Assembly (NCBI GenBank): GCA_965237635.1
Contig: CBDEFX010000002.1
Coordinates: 682,001 to 746,000 of the forward strand
Direction of reading: 5' to 3'
DNA from: CBDEFX01 sp965237635
GTDB lineage: Bacteria > Chloroflexota > Dehalococcoidia > Lucifugimonadales > CAUZJF01
Length of the DNA: 64,000 nt
Positions 62,681 to 64,000 of the stretch are shown piece after piece (the stretch's first letter is position 1; each line of letters opens with the position of its first letter). The position numbers were made by a program, and so were the translations under genes. The notes under the pieces were generated by a model that saw nothing but the letters and a program-made list of their open reading frames with translations, ran no database searches and was not told the origin of the DNA.

Positions 62681-64000
62681 GTGGTGTAAGAGGGAGAGGG
62701 TCTGGAGAAAGAGAGACCACCGCGTCATCCTTAGCGGGCAAAGAAGAAAGCTCGAGAAAGGAGGACAACAGTGGTTAAGGAAAGGATGGACCTGCTGGAG
62801 CTATTGCGCAGGGGGGGAATGGACGGTGACGTGGACTTCCTACGGGAGGCACTGAGAGTGCTGGTAGAGGGGATCATGGATGCGGAGGTGTCATCGAGGA
62901 TCGGTGCTGAGTATGGAGAACGCAGCCCTGAGCGGGTGACTCAGCGCAACGGGTATCGGTCCCGGGCGTGGGATACCCGTGTGGGGACTATGGAGCTGCA
63001 CATCCCGAAGCTTCGAGAGGGGAGCTACTTCCCGAGCCTGCTGGAGCCACGGCGTCGCAGCGAGCGAGCTCTGCTGGCGGTCATTCAGCAGGCCTACGTG
63101 GAAGGGGTATCCACAAGGCGGGTGGATGACCTGGTCAAGGCCCTGGGGTGTGAGGGTATCTCCAAGAGCCAGGTGTCGCGTATCTGTCAGGAGCTGGACG
63201 TGGTGGTGGATGGCTTCCTGGGCCGTCCGCTGGACGGTGGACCCTACCCTTACCTGTGGCTGGACGCACTGACCCAGAAGGTCAGGGAGGACGGCAGGAT
63301 CGTCAACGTCAGCGTGGTGGTGGCGACGGCCGTCAATGGCGAGGGCAAGCGGGAGATCATTGGGATGGGCGTGGGTACCAGTGAAGACGGCGCCTTCTGG
63401 CTGGCCTTCCTACGCTCGCTGTCCGCCAGGGGCCTCAGCGGGGTGGAGCTGGTGGTATCGGACGCTCATCAGGGACTCCGCGGCGCCATCGCCGCAGTCT
63501 TCGGCGGAGCCAACTGGCAACGGTGGCCGCACCCACTTCATGACCAACCTGCTCACTCGGGTACCCAGAAGAGTCCAACCATGGATGGCCACCATGGTCT
63601 GCACCATCTACCAGCAACCCTCCCCCGATGAGGTACACGCCCAACTCGATAGGGTGACCGATCAACTCGGAGACCGGTTCCCTCAGGTGGCCTCTCTACT
63701 GGACGAGGCTGGACCCGATATCCTGGCCTTCTCCAGCTTCCCTGTCGCCCACTGGAAGAAGATCTGGTCCAACAACCCCCTGGAGCGTCTCAACAAGGAG
63801 ATCAGGCGTCGCACCGATGTCGTGGGCATCTTCCCTAACCGACCAGCCGTGCGTCGCCTGGTTGGCGCCGTCCTCGCTGAACAGCACGACGAATGGGCCG
63901 TCGGCCGCCGATACATCACACCTGTCGTGCTGATCCTAAACGAAGCTCTTCCGGAGGCCGATCTCGCGGAGGCGACAGCCGCCTAAACAACATCAACAGG
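62680..64000 (+). mobile_element. IS256-type element, second type (right end outside window)
   Basis: The left end appears near GTGGTGTAAGAGGG (62681), where the propeller gene is cut. It is only distantly related to the element at 56605, so it represents a separate IS256 subgroup. The right end is not in the window. Confidence 0.65.
62771..63986 (+). pseudogene. IS256-family transposase with one frameshift
   Basis: The first frame (to about 63530) carries GYRSRAWDTRVGTMELHIPKLREGSYFPSLLEPRRR, YLWLDALTQKV (first Asp) and GVELVVSDAHQGLRGA (second Asp). An extra G in GGTGGCCGC near 63525 moves the rest (RTHFMTNLLTRVPR, WSNNPLERLNKEIRRRTDVVGIFPN with the catalytic Glu) into another frame ending at 63986. 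Restoring one base gives a transposase of about 405 residues. The start is GTG 62771 or ATG 62786. Confidence 0.85.

Overview
The window is high-GC bacterial DNA with no rRNA or tRNA gene visible to me. The gene set (orphan oligopeptide-type ABC permeases, Gfo/Idh/MocA oxidoreductases, SDR dehydrogenases, DHDPS-like aldolases, a luciferase-like monooxygenase, XdhC/MocA maturation factors, PIG-L deacetylase, phosphotriesterase-like hydrolase) and many short palindromic intergenic repeats of the CCCTTCGACAAGCTCAGG type suggest an environmental Chloroflexota genome (SAR202/Dehalococcoidia-like). This is an inference from content, not a phylogenetic result.

Layout. 1-2.6 kb: a duplicated membrane-anchored hypothetical gene, the second copy broken and hit by an IS630 element, then a peptidase M24 remnant. 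2.6-9.6 kb: two-subunit CoA-transferase, retropepsin-like protease translationally coupled to an S9 peptidase, MocA-like nucleotidyltransferase with XdhC, DUF2203 protein. 10.1-12.6 kb: IS1380 transposase with a stop, and a frameshifted Gfo/Idh gene. 12.8-24 kb: DHDPS-like aldolase, then a plus-strand sugar/glycoside module (DppB-like permease, TIM-barrel glycosidase-like protein, two tandem GH127-like proteins, a solute-binding lipoprotein). 24.4-25.9 kb: a precisely bounded IS66-type element. 26-35.5 kb: frameshifted lipoprotein, kelch lipoprotein, broken SDR, then a minus-strand, largely decayed paralogue of the glycoside module, one gene of which is cut by a 161-bp MITE. 35.7-50.5 kb: mostly intact metabolic genes. 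50.5-53.6 kb: a 954-residue fusion of a DUF318-type permease with an FG-GAP/ASPIC-UnbV domain, preceded by a tiny membrane protein. 53.9-64 kb: a graveyard of chimeric gene remnants, a 120-bp coding tandem repeat, IS1182, IS256 (two), IS3, a second copy of the MITE, and a serine recombinase/excisionase pair broken by three separate insertions.

Together the intact genes point to import and stepwise breakdown of glycosides or related carboxylated sugars (solute binding and permease; GH127-like and TIM-barrel hydrolases; Gfo/Idh and SDR oxidation; aldolase cleavage; CoA transfer). Several IS families coexist with at least a dozen genes carrying nonsense codons or single frameshifts, so the region appears to be in active decay. 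Some single-base frameshifts could instead be assembly errors.
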